Positions 26,561 through 35,925 are shown, numbered from the stretch's first letter. The stretch is 64,000 nucleotides of DNA from Streptomyces abyssalis (GCF_001751365.1 NZ_LJGT01000038.1:409271-473270); one strand, 5' to 3'. Translations and numbers: made by a program. Notes: generated from the letters alone by a model not told the origin.

Positions 26561-27499
26561 TCAGGCCGAGAGCCGCTGGAACTTCCGTACGGCCAGCGGC
26601 AGGAAGACCGCCGTGATGACCAGCGGCGAGACCACGGCCATCAGCGCCGAGTTCTGCTCGATCCAGCTGCTCCCCACCGGCAGCGGGTTCCCGTACAGCT
26701 CGCGGACGGCGTTCGAGGTGGCGGAGACCGGGTTCCACATGGCGATGGCGCCCAGCCAGTCCGGCATCGCCGACGGCGGCGTGAAGACGCTGGAGATCAT
26801 CCCGAACGGGAAGGCCACGGCGAAGAGATTGCCCGCCACCTCCTGGTTCGGGGCGATCAAGCCGAGCCAGACCCCGACCCAGATGAGTGAGAAGCGCAGG
26901 AGGAGGAGCAGCGCGAAGGCGTACACCGTCGCGAACAGCCCTCCGTCCGAGCGCCAGCCCACGACGAGCGCGATCCCCGCCATCACCAGCAGGTCGAGCG
27001 CGGCGTGCAGGACGTCGGAGACGCCGCGCCCCGTGACGACCGCCGAGGGCGCCATCGGCATGGAGCGGAAGCGGTCGGTGACGCCGCGTTCCTTGTCGAT
27101 GACGACGCTCATCGCGGTGTTCATGAAGCCGAAGGCCATCGTCATCGCGAACATGCCGGGCATCGCGTAGTCCTTGTAGTCCACGCCCTCGCCGACGTCC
27201 ATCGCGCTGCCGAAGACGAAGACGAAGAGCAGGACGGAGACGATCGGGAAGCCCAACTGCCAGGCGATGACCGAGGGTTGCTTGGCGAGGTGGGTCAGGT
27301 CCCGCCGTACGACCGTCCAGCAGTCGGCCAGCGCCCAGTACAGGCGCCGCTCCCCGGCCGAGCCGTGCGCGGGCGGCGGCAGCGGAGCGCCCGGGCCGGC
27401 GGCGGTCGCGGCCGCGGTCCCGCCGGGGGTTCCGGCCGCGGTTGCTGCGGTGGTCCCGTCGGTGGTTCCGGTGACGGTTCCGGTGACGTCGCTGCTCAT
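26561..27499 (-). CDS. ABC-2 type permease (DrrB-like)
   Basis: 312 residues. A 45-residue Thr/Ala/Gly-rich N-terminal tail precedes about six membrane segments of the ABC-2 fold; the central signature [23 protein letters not shown] (about residues 132-154) is typical of DrrB-like drug exporters. It overlaps the ATPase gene by ATGA. With that ATPase it should form a homodimeric-type exporter in the cell membrane; the substrate is unknown. Confidence 0.9.
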   Translation of the reverse strand: MSSDVTGTVTGTTDGTTAATAAGTPGGTAAATAAGPGAPLPPPAHGSAGERRLYWALADCWTVVRRDLTHLAKQPSVIAWQLGFPIVSVLLFVFVFGSAMDVGEGVDYKDYAMPGMFAMTMAFGFMNTAMSVVIDKERGVTDRFRSMPMAPSAVVTGRGVSDVLHAALDLLVMAGIALVVGWRSDGGLFATVYAFALLLLLRFSLIWVGVWLGLIAPNQEVAGNLFAVAFPFGMISSVFTPPSAMPDWLGAIAMWNPVSATSNAVRELYGNPLPVGSSWIEQNSALMAVVSPLVITAVFLPLAVRKFQRLSA

Positions 27500-28524
27500 G
27501 CTGCGGCCTCCTGCTTCTCCCGGGTCAGCGTCAGGAAGACCTCGTCCAGCGTGGGCCGGCGCAGACCGATGTCCTCGACGGTGATGCCGGCCTCCTGCAG
27601 GCCGCGCGCGACCTCCGTCAGTGCGGCCACGCCCTCCCCGGCGGGGACGGACGCATGGATGCGCCCGGTCGCGTCCTCGGTCTCCGGTTCGCTGCCCTCG
27701 GCAGCGACCCTGGCCACGGCCTTGACGATGTCCGGCATGTCGGCGGCCTCGCGGGCCATCACCTCGATGCGGTCCCCTCCGATCGCCCGCTTCAGGGCCG
27801 CGGGCGTGGGCGTCTCGCCACCGAAGGCGGGCGAGGAGTCGGTGACGTTACGGCCGCGGTCGATGACCGCGATGCGGTCCGCCAGCTTGTCGGCCTCGTC
27901 CAGATAGTGCGTCGTCAGCAGCACGGTCGTGCCGGTCTCCGTCAGCGACCGCACCGCCTGCCACACCTCGCTGCGCCCTCGCGGGTCCAGTCCGGTCGTC
28001 GGCTCGTCCAGGAAGAGCACCTCCGGGGCGAGGATCATGCTGGAGGCGAGGTCGAGGCGGCGGCGCATGCCGCCGCTGAAGTTCTTGGGCTGCTGCCCGG
28101 CGGCGTCGCTCAGGCCGAACTGCTCCAGCAGCTCGCCCGCGCGGAGCCGCGCCCGCGCACGGCCGAGGTGGAACAGCCGCCCGAACATCTCCAGGTTCTG
28201 ACGGGCGGTCATGATCTCGTCGACCGCCGGGTGCTGCCCGGCGAGGCCGATGCTGCGGCGCACCTCGCGGGGCCGGCTCGTCACGTCGTGGCCGCCGACG
28301 CCGGCGCTGCCGCCGTCGGCCCTGCTGAGGGTGCACAGGATGCGCACCGCCGTCGTCTTGCCCGCGCCGTTCGGGCCGAGCAGGCCGAAGACGGTGCCGC
28401 GCGGCACCGCCAGGTCCAGGCCGTCCAGTGCGCGCTTGTCGCCGTAGTTCTTGCGCAGCCCCTGGGCGACGACCGAGAACTCCCGGCCGCCCGCCGGCGG
28501 GGCCTCCCCCGGTGTGGTTGTCAC
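27496..28524 (-). CDS. ABC exporter ATP-binding protein (DrrA-like)
   Basis: 342 residues from GTG, 5 nt after GGGGGGAG; a longer start at 28563 lies in the leader. Walker [18 protein letters not shown] (about residues 46-62), signature [12 protein letters not shown], Walker [17 protein letters not shown] and the switch His in [11 protein letters not shown] are intact. The C-terminal ~100 residues with [13 protein letters not shown] match the DrrA regulatory domain. It energises the neighbouring permease. The divergent TetR gene is the probable repressor. Confidence 0.93.
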   Translation of the reverse strand: MTTTPGEAPPAGGREFSVVAQGLRKNYGDKRALDGLDLAVPRGTVFGLLGPNGAGKTTAVRILCTLSRADGGSAGVGGHDVTSRPREVRRSIGLAGQHPAVDEIMTARQNLEMFGRLFHLGRARARLRAGELLEQFGLSDAAGQQPKNFSGGMRRRLDLASSMILAPEVLFLDEPTTGLDPRGRSEVWQAVRSLTETGTTVLLTTHYLDEADKLADRIAVIDRGRNVTDSSPAFGGETPTPAALKRAIGGDRIEVMAREAADMPDIVKAVARVAAEGSEPETEDATGRIHASVPAGEGVAALTEVARGLQEAGITVEDIGLRRPTLDEVFLTLTREKQEAAA

Positions 28525-28547
28525 AGCTGCTCCCCCCTTGCTTCCGG

Positions 28548-28616
28548 GCAGTGCGCACTGCACGCACTGCGGGCCAGAGAAATTGGGTACGGTGTACTCA
28601 TAAAGAACAGCGTACA
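28548..28616. promoter_or_regulatory. Operator-like palindromes between exporter and TetR genes
   Basis: A perfect 14-bp palindrome GCAGTGCGCACTGC (28548-28561), with an extra half-site GCACTGC at 28564-28570, lies in the leader of the exporter operon. Further on, TGTAC (28593-28597) and GTACA (28612-28616) form a second dyad. Either could bind the divergent TetR protein. Confidence 0.5.
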
Positions 28617-28747
28617 GCGCACGCAGATTTACGCAAGCGGCTTAGGATGGCGGCCACGATGCCGACGAGACAGCCACGAACACCGCGCCAGGCGCAGCCC
28701 CGCACATGCCGGCGAGCGCACCTCCGTTCGACGGCGGGCGGGCGCGC

Positions 28748-29545
28748 ATGACGACCGAGTACAGCGGCACGGGCGATCTCACCCGCACCCTGGACCTGCT
28801 CTGGCGGGGCAAGGAGCAGCCCAGCCGCGGACCCAAGCCGGGCCTGACGCTGGAACGGATCGTCGCCACAGCCGTCGCACTCGCCGACGACGAGGGCCTC
28901 TCAGCGCTCTCCATGCGCAGGGTCGCCTCCGAGCTGGGCGTGGGCACCATGACGCTCTACCGGTACGTGCCGGGCAAGGGCGAGCTGCTCGACCTGATGC
29001 TCGACCACGTCAACGGCCCGGCCGGGGACTTGGACGAGTACCGCGGCAAGGACTGGCGCACCAGCATGGAGCTGATCGCCGAGGGTGCCTGGAAGCGCTA
29101 CATCAACAGCCCCTGGCTGCTGCAGGTCTCGTACGTGCGCCCTGTTCTCGGCCCGGCCTCGCTGATGAGCGTCGAGTTCGCGCTGGCGGCGCTGGACGGG
29201 CTGGAGCTGGCGGGCAGGGAGAAGATCGGCCTGCTGAGCGGCCTCGACAACTACGTGCTGGGCGCCGCGCGCACACACGTACTGCAGCAGCAGGCCACGG
29301 AGCGCTCCAGCCGGTCCGAGCGGGAGTTCTGGGACGCCCAAGTGCCCTATCTGGAACGGGCGATGAGCACCGGCCAGTACCCGCATCTGGCCGCCATGCC
29401 GGAGGACTCCTTCTCGATGAGCGCCCGCGAGACCATGCGGCTCGGGCTGCGGGCACTGCTGGACGGATTCCAGACACTCATCGACGAAAGAAGGGCGGAG
29501 ACGCGGAAACGCGGCGACGCGGCGAGGGGTGACGGTGAGCGGTGA
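28748..29545 (+). CDS. TetR-family transcriptional regulator with TetR_C drug-binding domain
   Basis: 265 residues from the second ATG (MTTEYSGTG), which fits the usual start of this subgroup; an ATG at 28706 would add 14 residues. HTH at about residues 43-77 (ALSMRRVASELGVGTMTLYRYVPGKGELL). The larger C-terminal domain is of the TetR class that senses tetracycline-like drugs. Divergent from the DrrAB-like exporter, which it probably represses. It ends 8 bp from a convergent gene. Confidence 0.9.
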   Translation: MTTEYSGTGDLTRTLDLLWRGKEQPSRGPKPGLTLERIVATAVALADDEGLSALSMRRVASELGVGTMTLYRYVPGKGELLDLMLDHVNGPAGDLDEYRGKDWRTSMELIAEGAWKRYINSPWLLQVSYVRPVLGPASLMSVEFALAALDGLELAGREKIGLLSGLDNYVLGAARTHVLQQQATERSSRSEREFWDAQVPYLERAMSTGQYPHLAAMPEDSFSMSARETMRLGLRALLDGFQTLIDERRAETRKRGDAARGDGER

Positions 29546-29553
29546 CCCGCGGG

Positions 29554-30609
29554 TCAGCCGCGCCGCCGGAAGATCCGCCGCAGCAACGTCCACAGCACCA
29601 CGGCGACCGCAACAGCCGCGCCTCCCACGACGACCTTCTTCTCGCTGAGCTTCCCCTCGTCACCGCCGCTCGCGGCACCGCCGCCCTCCGTGCCGCCGTC
29701 CGCCTGCCCCTCGCCCGCCGGGACGCTCTCCGGCAGCAGTTCCCCGTCCAGCTCCAGCGGGTCGACCGTGCTGCCCTTGCCCTCCGAGCCGCACATCAGG
29801 GTGCGCCCGTCCGCGGTGAACGTCACCGACTCGCCCTGCCCTGCCACGGGCACGCTGACGGGGGTGTCCAGGGCCTCGGGCTTCCCGTCCCGCCACCGGA
29901 ACATCTCGCCCCCGAAGTAGCCGCGCAGCACCAGCCGCGTCCCGTCCGGCGAGAAGGCGCCGTCCGTCGCCCAGACCTCCGTACGGGCGATGCGGCGGAA
30001 AGTGTTCACGCCTGACGGTGTGAGGCGCTCGGGTCCGGCGTACACGCCGCCCTTCTTCTCCTGGCTCTTGCTCGCGATGTAGACCCGGCCGGTCTTCGGA
30101 TGGACCATCAGCGACTCGGCGTCGCGCGGCCCGTCGGCGTAGCGCACCGTGTAGCGGGTCGGCGTCACCGTGACGTCGCGCAGCTCCTCCGGCTCGTCGA
30201 AGCGGTAGATCCACACCTCGTTCCAGCCGCCGTTCAGGTTGTCGCCGATGTCGCCGACGTACACCTCGCCGCCGGGGCCGGCCGAGACGGCCTCCAGGTC
30301 GCGGGGGTCGATGCCCTTGAGGGTGACCGTGGCGACGGTCCGGCCCGTCGACGAGTCGACCGCGTAGACGTACGGGCCGTCGTCCGAGTCGTTGTGCGTC
30401 CAGTAGACGCCCTTGTGCGTACGGCTGGCCGCCAGCCCGCTCGACTCGGTGATCCGGGGGTCCTTGATACGGAAGGCCCCGTCTCCGCCGTTTCCTGCGG
30501 CGGAGACGGCAGGTACGGCGGACGCCCCCGTCGTGGGCCCCAGCGCGAGAAGACCCGCCGCTCCCCCGACCCCCACAGCCGCGACGGCGCGGCGCCAAAG
30601 CACAGACAT
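29554..30609 (-). CDS. Secreted, membrane-anchored beta-propeller-like protein
   Basis: 351 residues from ATG 9 nt after GGGAG. The N-terminus is a signal peptide (WRR, then a hydrophobic run to about residue 32, ASA cleavage region). The body has blade-like repeats (ESSGLAASRTHKGVYWTHND, DLEAVSAGPGGEVYVGDIGDN, RDAESLMVHPKTGRVYIASK, DGAFSPDGTRLVLRG). An acidic/Gly linker, one hydrophobic segment and a basic end (LLRRIFRRRG) form a C-terminal anchor. It should face outside the membrane. The repeats recall esterase-like phytase propellers, but catalytic residues cannot be named. Confidence 0.75.
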   Translation of the reverse strand: MSVLWRRAVAAVGVGGAAGLLALGPTTGASAVPAVSAAGNGGDGAFRIKDPRITESSGLAASRTHKGVYWTHNDSDDGPYVYAVDSSTGRTVATVTLKGIDPRDLEAVSAGPGGEVYVGDIGDNLNGGWNEVWIYRFDEPEELRDVTVTPTRYTVRYADGPRDAESLMVHPKTGRVYIASKSQEKKGGVYAGPERLTPSGVNTFRRIARTEVWATDGAFSPDGTRLVLRGYFGGEMFRWRDGKPEALDTPVSVPVAGQGESVTFTADGRTLMCGSEGKGSTVDPLELDGELLPESVPAGEGQADGGTEGGGAASGGDEGKLSEKKVVVGGAAVAVAVVLWTLLRRIFRRRG

Positions 30610-30761
30610 GGCCCCAGTCTCCCGTACGGCGGTACCCGGCAGGCGCCCGGCGCCTGCTTCCGGCCCGTTCCCCCGGCCCGTTCCCCCGGCCCCCTCCGGC
30701 TCCCTTCCGGCTCCCCCCGGCGCTTGCTTCGAGCCCACTCCAAGGGCTTGGCTCTACAGGC

Positions 30762-31757
30762 ATGGAGTACACGCAGCTCGGCCGCACCGGCCTCAAGGTC
30801 AGCCGGATCGTCCTCGGAACGATGAACTTCGGACCGCAGACCGACGAGGCCGGAAGTCACACGATCATGGACGCCGCGCAGGCCGCCGGCGTCAACTTCT
30901 TCGACACCGCCAACGTGTACGGCTGGGGCCCCGAGAAGGGCCGCACCGAGGAGATCATCGGCACCTGGTTCGCCAAGGGCGGCGGCCGCCGCGAGAGGAC
31001 CGTGCTGGCCACCAAGGTGTTCGGGAGCATGGCCGCCGAGGGTGACCGCACGCCCAACCAGGACCGGCTCTCCGCGCTCAACATCCGCCGCGCCGTGGAC
31101 GCGAGCCTCAAGCGGCTGCAGACCGACCACATCGACCTCTACCAGTTCCACCACGTGGACCGCAGGACGCCCTGGGAGGAGATCTGGCAGGCCATCGAGG
31201 TCCTGATCCAGCAGGGCAAGATCATCTATGCGGGTTCGTCCAACCACGCCGGCTGGCACATCGCGCAGGCAAACGAGACGGCCGCCCGGCGCGGCACGTA
31301 CGGCCTCGTCAGCGAGCAGTGCCTGTACAACCTCGCCGAACGCCGCGCCGAGATGGACGTGATCCCCGCGGCGCAGGAGTACGGCCTGGGCGTCATCCCC
31401 TGGTCGCCGCTGCACGGCGGGCTGCTGGGCGGCGCGATCCGTAAGGAGACGTCGGGCGAGGGCGCACGCAGCACATCGGGACGTTCGGCGGACGCACTGG
31501 CGAACACCCGGGTCCGCGAGCAGATCCAGCGCTACGAGGACCTGCTCGCCGGGAACGGCCTCGACCCGGGTGAGACGGCCCTCGCCTGGCTGCTCACCCG
31601 TCCCGGCGTGACGGGCCCGATCGTCGGCCCGCGCGTCCCGGAGCAGCTGGAGTCGGCACTGCGCGCGGTGGAACTGAAGCTCGACGACGGCCTGCTGGCC
31701 TCGCTCGACGAGATCTTCCCGGGCCCGGGGCCGACACCGGAGGCCTTCGCCTGGTAG
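30762..31757 (+). CDS. Aldo/keto reductase
   Basis: 331 residues of the AKR TIM barrel. The catalytic Asp-Tyr pair is in FFDTANVYGWG (about residues 46-56), the Lys in LATKVFG and the His in QFHHVD (about 125). The NADPH-binding C-terminal loop has GPRVPEQLESALRAV. It reduces an aldehyde or ketone with NADPH; the loop extension ETSGEGARSTSGRS is typical of potassium-channel-beta/YhdN-like AKRs. The ribosome site is weak. Monocistronic, ended by a strong hairpin. Confidence 0.92.
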   Translation: MEYTQLGRTGLKVSRIVLGTMNFGPQTDEAGSHTIMDAAQAAGVNFFDTANVYGWGPEKGRTEEIIGTWFAKGGGRRERTVLATKVFGSMAAEGDRTPNQDRLSALNIRRAVDASLKRLQTDHIDLYQFHHVDRRTPWEEIWQAIEVLIQQGKIIYAGSSNHAGWHIAQANETAARRGTYGLVSEQCLYNLAERRAEMDVIPAAQEYGLGVIPWSPLHGGLLGGAIRKETSGEGARSTSGRSADALANTRVREQIQRYEDLLAGNGLDPGETALAWLLTRPGVTGPIVGPRVPEQLESALRAVELKLDDGLLASLDEIFPGPGPTPEAFAW

Positions 31758-31808
31758 CGGCGCCGCCGGTGCTCTGACCGGAGAGGTCAACCGCACCGGA
31801 CAGGCGCC

Positions 31809-31837
31809 GTCCGGCCCCGGACGCACCGGGGCCGGAC
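31809..31837 (+). terminator. Terminator after the aldo/keto reductase gene
   Basis: Perfect 12-bp stem GTCCGGCCCCGG (31809-31820) with 31826-31837, 5-nt loop. Confidence 0.85.
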
Positions 31838-31859
31838 AGCGCCTTCGGCTGCGAAGCCC

Positions 31860-31949
31860 TCAGCCTCCGACGGCGGCCGCGACGGCCACCACGATGAGCA
31901 TCAGCACGAGCGCACCGCTGACGATGCGCGTCCTCGTCTTGGTATTCAC
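31860..31949 (-). CDS. Very small single-pass membrane protein (candidate)
   Basis: 29 codons from a GTG: a basic start (NTKTRTR) and then an unbroken hydrophobic run of about 20 residues ending in AAAVGG. It begins 23 bp after the RNA phosphodiesterase gene ends, same strand, and stops before the terminator. The ribosome site is poor (GGGGG only 1 nt away), so this rests on composition and position. Confidence 0.45.
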   Translation of the reverse strand: MNTKTRTRIVSGALVLMLIVVAVAAAVGG

Positions 31950-31972
31950 GCCCCCAACGGTAACCAAGTCCC

Positions 31973-32623
31973 TCACTCTCCCAGCGGCCAGCCCGCGATC
32001 TGCTCGTAACGGGGCTGCTCACCCTGCACGCCGCTGTCCGGCAGATTGCTGCGTACGAGCGCCAGCCCGTCCGCGGTCCAGGGCTCACCCGCGAACCCGT
32101 CCAGGGCCGCCGTGAACGGGCGCAGACCGGGCCCGTGCGAACGGGCCCGTGCCAGCGTCAGATGGGGCCGGAACTGGTGGGGCTCGTCCGTCCCGAGGCC
32201 CGTGCGGCGCCCGGCGGCGGTCGCGGCGGCGGCCAGCCGCCGCAGCGCGTGCATCTCGCCGCCGGGACCGCTCACCTGCGCATGGCCCGCTTGCTCCCGT
32301 TCCTCCCCTTCACCGCCGTCGCCCGGGGGCGCGCCCGTGACACCGGCCCACAGGGAGCGGTCGCCGAACCGTCCGCCGCCCGCGATCCGCAGGCGCAGCG
32401 GGTGCCCGCGCCGGGCCGCGCGCGAGAGGCGTTCGCACAGCTCGTCGAGCTTCGCGTCGCTCACCTCGCCGTAGAAGGCAAGGGTGATGTGCCAGTTGGC
32501 ACGGTCGGCCCAGCGCAACCGTCCGGTGTCGTCCAGGGAGCGCAACTCCGCGACCTTGTCGGAGAGTTGGCCTGGGCCGTCGAGCACGCGGGCGGGCGGC
32601 AGCAGAGCCGTGAAGAGTCTCAT
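31973..32623 (-). CDS. thpR: RNA 2',3'-cyclic phosphodiesterase (2'-5' RNA ligase family)
   Basis: 216 residues. The two HxTx motifs that define the 2H phosphoesterase fold are present: HITLAF (about residues 45-50) and HLTLAR (about 154-159). Members hydrolyse 2',3'-cyclic phosphate RNA ends and can ligate 2'-5' in vitro. An Asp/Gly/Glu-rich loop (about residues 97-125) separates the two lobes and is longer than in short family members. Function in vivo is not settled for the family. Confidence 0.9.
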   Translation of the reverse strand: MRLFTALLPPARVLDGPGQLSDKVAELRSLDDTGRLRWADRANWHITLAFYGEVSDAKLDELCERLSRAARRGHPLRLRIAGGGRFGDRSLWAGVTGAPPGDGGEGEEREQAGHAQVSGPGGEMHALRRLAAAATAAGRRTGLGTDEPHQFRPHLTLARARSHGPGLRPFTAALDGFAGEPWTADGLALVRSNLPDSGVQGEQPRYEQIAGWPLGE

Positions 32624-32770
32624 GGCCCCAGCATGCCGCCCTACCCTGAGCCTTGCGGCCCGGGTCGTACCCCGGCGCTCCCCGGTTCCGCGGTGTGTCC
32701 GCCGCAGCCCTGCACGGCCGGTTCGAGTCCCGGCGGAGACGTGGGAGAGACGACGGCGAGAACCGGCGCG

Positions 32771-33373
32771 TCACAGCCGGGGGAACTCAGGCGTGATCTT
32801 CAGCTCCCGGGCCGCCGCCGCCCAGATCGCGGTCTGCGCCGTCCCGACGGTGACCCGGGGGTCGCCGAGCATGAGGCGGATGCCGAAGCCGTCGCACAGG
32901 GCGAGCAGCGTGGTGCTGGTGGTGTCGATGTCGCAGTCGGCGAACTCGCCGGAGCCGATGCCTCGCCGCAGGGCCTCGCCCACCCAGCTGTGCAGCTGGT
33001 CGTAGAGGTCCACGGCGAGGCCCTGTGCCGTCTCGTCACGCAGCGCCCGCACCCACAGCTCCTGCCACAGCCGCCAGTCCTGGCGGAGCTCCGGATCGGT
33101 CGGCAAGAGGTTGCGCAGGATGCGGGCGAGGATGACGGCGGCGGGCACCGAGCCCGCGTCCCGTTCGAGTTCGGTGCTGGTGTGGGCGAAGGAGTGCGTC
33201 ATCGCCTCGGCGAAGAGCTTCTCGCGGTTCTCGAAGTGGTAGTGGAGCAGAGCCGTGGACACCCCGGCGTGCTCGGCGACCATGCGCATGCGGATCTTCT
33301 CGAAGCCGACCTCGGCGATCACTTCGCACGCGGCGGCGAGGATCCGCTCGCGGGTGCGTTCGGCGGTGGACAC
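32771..33373 (-). CDS. TetR-family regulator (BetI-like), candidate regulator of the amine cluster
   Basis: 200 residues from GTG, 7 nt after AGGGGAG. HTH with ERTRERILAAACEVIAEVG and HAGVSTALLHYHFENREKL (about residues 5-55), then a C-terminal domain with the BetI-type spacing (RNLLPTDPELRQDWRLWQELW). BetI regulates choline/betaine genes, which fits a cluster around a cationic amine, but ligand and target are inferred. It lies at the left end of the leftward set, 104 bp after the hydroxyacyl-CoA dehydrogenase gene. Confidence 0.88.
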   Translation of the reverse strand: MSTAERTRERILAAACEVIAEVGFEKIRMRMVAEHAGVSTALLHYHFENREKLFAEAMTHSFAHTSTELERDAGSVPAAVILARILRNLLPTDPELRQDWRLWQELWVRALRDETAQGLAVDLYDQLHSWVGEALRRGIGSGEFADCDIDTTSTTLLALCDGFGIRLMLGDPRVTVGTAQTAIWAAAARELKITPEFPRL

Positions 33374-33477
33374 GTGCGTGCTCCCCTGGTCGTTCGGTCC
33401 GGTGGCCGGGGTGCGCCGGCCTCTCGCCCTGTCCCATCTTCCCGCATCGGCACTGGGCGCGACCGGGGCGGGACCGG

Positions 33478-34383
33478 TCAGTGGTAGGTGTGGAAGCCAC
33501 GGCCGGTCTTCCGGCCGTGGAGACCCGCGTCGACCATGCGGGCAAGAAGCGGCGGTGGGGCGTAGCGGGGTTCGCGGAACTCTCCGTACAGCGACTCGGC
33601 GATGGCCCGGGTGGTGTCGAGTCCGATGAGGTCGGTGAGCGCGAGCGGACCGAGCGGATGGGCGCATCCGAGCGTCATCGCACGGTCGACGTCCTCGGCC
33701 GACGCCGTTCCGGACTCGACCATGCGCACGGCCGCGAGGAGGTAGGGGACGAGGAGGGCGTTGACGACGAAGCCCGACTGGTCCCGGGCTCGTACGACCT
33801 GTTTGCCCAGCACCTGGGTGACGAAGGACTCGGCGCGGCGCGCGGTGTGCTCGCTCGTCAGGAGCGACGGAACCAGTTCCACCAGCGGCAGCACGGGAAC
33901 GGGATTGAAGAAGTGCAGGCCCACGACATGTTCGGGGCGTCGGGTGGCGGCGGCGAGGCGGATGACCGGGAGGGAGGAGGTGTTGGTCGCCAGGACGGCG
34001 TCCTGGCGCCGCACCACGGCGTCCAGCCGCCTGAACACCTCCAGCTTCGCCGTCTCGTCCTCCGCGACGGCCTCGATGACGAGATCGGGGTCGTCCAGCC
34101 CGTCCAGGCCGCCGGTCACGGCGATCCGGTCCAGGGCGGCGTCCCGGTCCGCCGCGGTGAGCTTGCCCGCGTCGGCGGCGCGTTCCAGGGACCTGGCGAT
34201 GCGGGAGCGGCCCGCGGCCGCGGCCGCGGCGCCGGACTCGGCGACGACGACGTCGAGCCCGGCCCGGGCGCACACCTCGGCGATGCCGGAACCCATGAGG
34301 CCGCAGCCCACGATGCCGACCCGTCGGACGGGCGCACCGTGCTCAGGGAGCGGGGCGGGCCCCGCGGTCACCGGCTCCGTCAT
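33478..34383 (-). CDS. 3-hydroxyacyl-CoA dehydrogenase (3-hydroxybutyryl-CoA type)
   Basis: 301 residues, single-domain-pair size. NAD-binding Rossmann motif VGIVGCGLMGSGIAEVCARAG (about 22-42), the NTSSLPV stretch, catalytic His in GLHFFNPVPVLPLVE (about 156) and the C-terminal LTDLIGLDT and GRGFHTY are intact. It oxidises a 3-hydroxyacyl-CoA to the 3-keto form. GGAAGGAG lies 6 nt before ATG. It is the penultimate gene of the leftward set, separated from the acyl-CoA dehydrogenases by two strong hairpins, so it may be expressed at a lower level. Confidence 0.94.
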   Translation of the reverse strand: MTEPVTAGPAPLPEHGAPVRRVGIVGCGLMGSGIAEVCARAGLDVVVAESGAAAAAAGRSRIARSLERAADAGKLTAADRDAALDRIAVTGGLDGLDDPDLVIEAVAEDETAKLEVFRRLDAVVRRQDAVLATNTSSLPVIRLAAATRRPEHVVGLHFFNPVPVLPLVELVPSLLTSEHTARRAESFVTQVLGKQVVRARDQSGFVVNALLVPYLLAAVRMVESGTASAEDVDRAMTLGCAHPLGPLALTDLIGLDTTRAIAESLYGEFREPRYAPPPLLARMVDAGLHGRKTGRGFHTYH

Positions 34384-34405
34384 GTGTGGCTCCTTCCGAA
34401 CGATG

Positions 34406-34474
34406 GCCGTCCCGGTGGTCCCGGGACGGCACGTTTCCGGGCGGGCGGCTCCCGGCGGGACCGGGAGCCGCCCG
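34406..34474 (-). terminator. Two strong hairpins within the leftward gene set
   Basis: Stem 1: 34406-34415 with 34421-34430 (10 bp). Stem 2: 34442-34455 with 34461-34474 (14 bp, 5-nt loop). They lie in the 280-bp gap between acyl-CoA dehydrogenase 1 and the downstream hydroxyacyl-CoA dehydrogenase. Partial termination or message stabilisation is likely. The rest of the gap holds three 9-bp repeats GACGTCGGG near 34601-34630. Confidence 0.75.
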
Positions 34475-34663
34475 TGGTCGGCTCGTGACGCCGGACGGGC
34501 CGGCCGTGGGGCTCATGGCCGTCCGTCCATCCGCCTCGCCGGTCTGCCGGGCGCGTCAGCGGTCCGACGCGGCGCCCGCGCACTCGGACACATCCCGCAT
34601 GGACGTCGGGGACGTCGGGGACGTCGGGGACGCCCGTCGGGGACGCCCCTTCAGCACGGCGTG

Positions 34664-35836
34664 TCAGGCGGCGGGCAGTTGCAGAACGCCCGTACCGCGC
34701 TTGATCAGCTCGCCCGCGACGATCAGACGCTGGATCTCGGACGTGCCCTCCCAGATCCGGTCGACACGCAGCTCGCGGTAGAGCCGCTCGACCGGGTAGG
34801 AGCGGTCGTAACCGCGCCCGCCGAAGATCTGCAGGCAGCGGTCGACGACGCGGCCCGACGCCTCGCTCGCCGCGAGCTTCGCGATGGCCGCCTTGGCGTG
34901 CGCGGTCTTACGGTCGACGGTGCCCTCGGTGACCTCCCAGGCGACCTGGTGGGTGTACGCGCGGTTGACGGCGATGTCCACGGCGCAGTCCGCGAGCATG
35001 CCCTGGATCAGCTGGAAGTCGGCGATACGGGAGCCGAACTGCCGCCGCTCCACCGCCCACTCCCGCGCCAGCTCCAGGGCGCGCTCCGCCGCGCCGATGG
35101 TGCGCGCCGCGATCATCAGCCGCTCCTCGGTGAACCAGGAGCGGGTGATGTCGTAGCCCTCGCCGATGCCGCCGAGCACCGCGCCGTCGGGCACCCGCAC
35201 ATCGGTGAACGTGAACTCGGGGTGCTCGTAGACGAAGGTGTGCATGAAGCGCGGCACCCGGGTCATCTCGACGCCCGGGGTGTCCTTGTCCACGAGGAAC
35301 AGGGTGGGTGCCCGCTCGTCCCCGGCCGCCGCGAGGACGATCAGGAAGTCGGCGTGGTCGCCGACGGTGACGAACCACTTCTCCCCGTCGAGGCTCCAGT
35401 GCCCGCCGGAGGTGCGGGTCGCGGTCGTGCTGAGGTTCTGCGGGTCCGAGCCCGCCTCCGGTTCGGTGACGGCGTAGCAGTCGCGGCGCTCGCCGCGGAT
35501 GACCGGAACGAGGAAGCGCTCGCGCTGCTCGGGAGTGCAGAAGCGCAGCGCGTTGGCCGGGCGCCAGACCATGTCCCACAGGGCGCCGGTCAGCCGGCCC
35601 AACTCCTGCTGGACGACGGCCTGCTCGAAGATGCTGAGCCCGGCGCCGCCCCACTCGGCGGGCATGTTGACGGCCTGGAGGCCGCTGTCGAGCACGGCGA
35701 CGCGGATGGCGTCGTGGGCCTGCGGGGGCAGACCGTTGTTCTCCTCACAGTCCTCCTCGTACTTCATGACGAGGTCGGTGAGCCTGCGGGCCGTGCCCTT
35801 GAGTTCCTGCTGGCGGGCGGTAAGGCGGAAGTCCAT
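34664..35836 (-). CDS. Acyl-CoA dehydrogenase 1 of the amine cluster
   Basis: 390 residues from ATG 5 nt after AAGGA. CYAVTEPEAGSDPQNLST and WSLDGEKWFVT form the flavin/substrate region. The C-terminal RIWEGTSEIQR carries the catalytic Glu of medium-chain-type enzymes (about residue 370). It shares a 135-bp perfectly identical DNA tract with the next gene. It introduces a double bond into an acyl-CoA and needs ETF or another acceptor. A clear sister of the following gene; each probably takes a different intermediate. Confidence 0.94.
   Translation of the reverse strand: MDFRLTARQQELKGTARRLTDLVMKYEEDCEENNGLPPQAHDAIRVAVLDSGLQAVNMPAEWGGAGLSIFEQAVVQQELGRLTGALWDMVWRPANALRFCTPEQRERFLVPVIRGERRDCYAVTEPEAGSDPQNLSTTATRTSGGHWSLDGEKWFVTVGDHADFLIVLAAAGDERAPTLFLVDKDTPGVEMTRVPRFMHTFVYEHPEFTFTDVRVPDGAVLGGIGEGYDITRSWFTEERLMIAARTIGAAERALELAREWAVERRQFGSRIADFQLIQGMLADCAVDIAVNRAYTHQVAWEVTEGTVDRKTAHAKAAIAKLAASEASGRVVDRCLQIFGGRGYDRSYPVERLYRELRVDRIWEGTSEIQRLIVAGELIKRGTGVLQLPAA
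34962..35096. repeat. 135-bp identical tract, copy 1
   Basis: Base-for-base identical to 36263-36397 in the neighbouring paralogue; it encodes AREWAVERRQFGSRIADFQ and the segment after it. Flanks diverge at once in some directions, which marks it as an exchange tract. Confidence 0.95.
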
Positions 35837-35925
35837 GTCGGTCCTTGGGATGCGGAGTGACGGGCGGGGCGGAGACGACGAAGGCCCGTGGGCCGGGGAG
35901 CGGGGCTGCGGACCCGGCGGACGCG

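Noticed and set aside
32640..32770. tRNA-like GGTTCGAGTCCCGG near 32720
   Set aside because: The T-stem does not pair over five base pairs, and no matching acceptor or anticodon stem lies upstream at the right distance.
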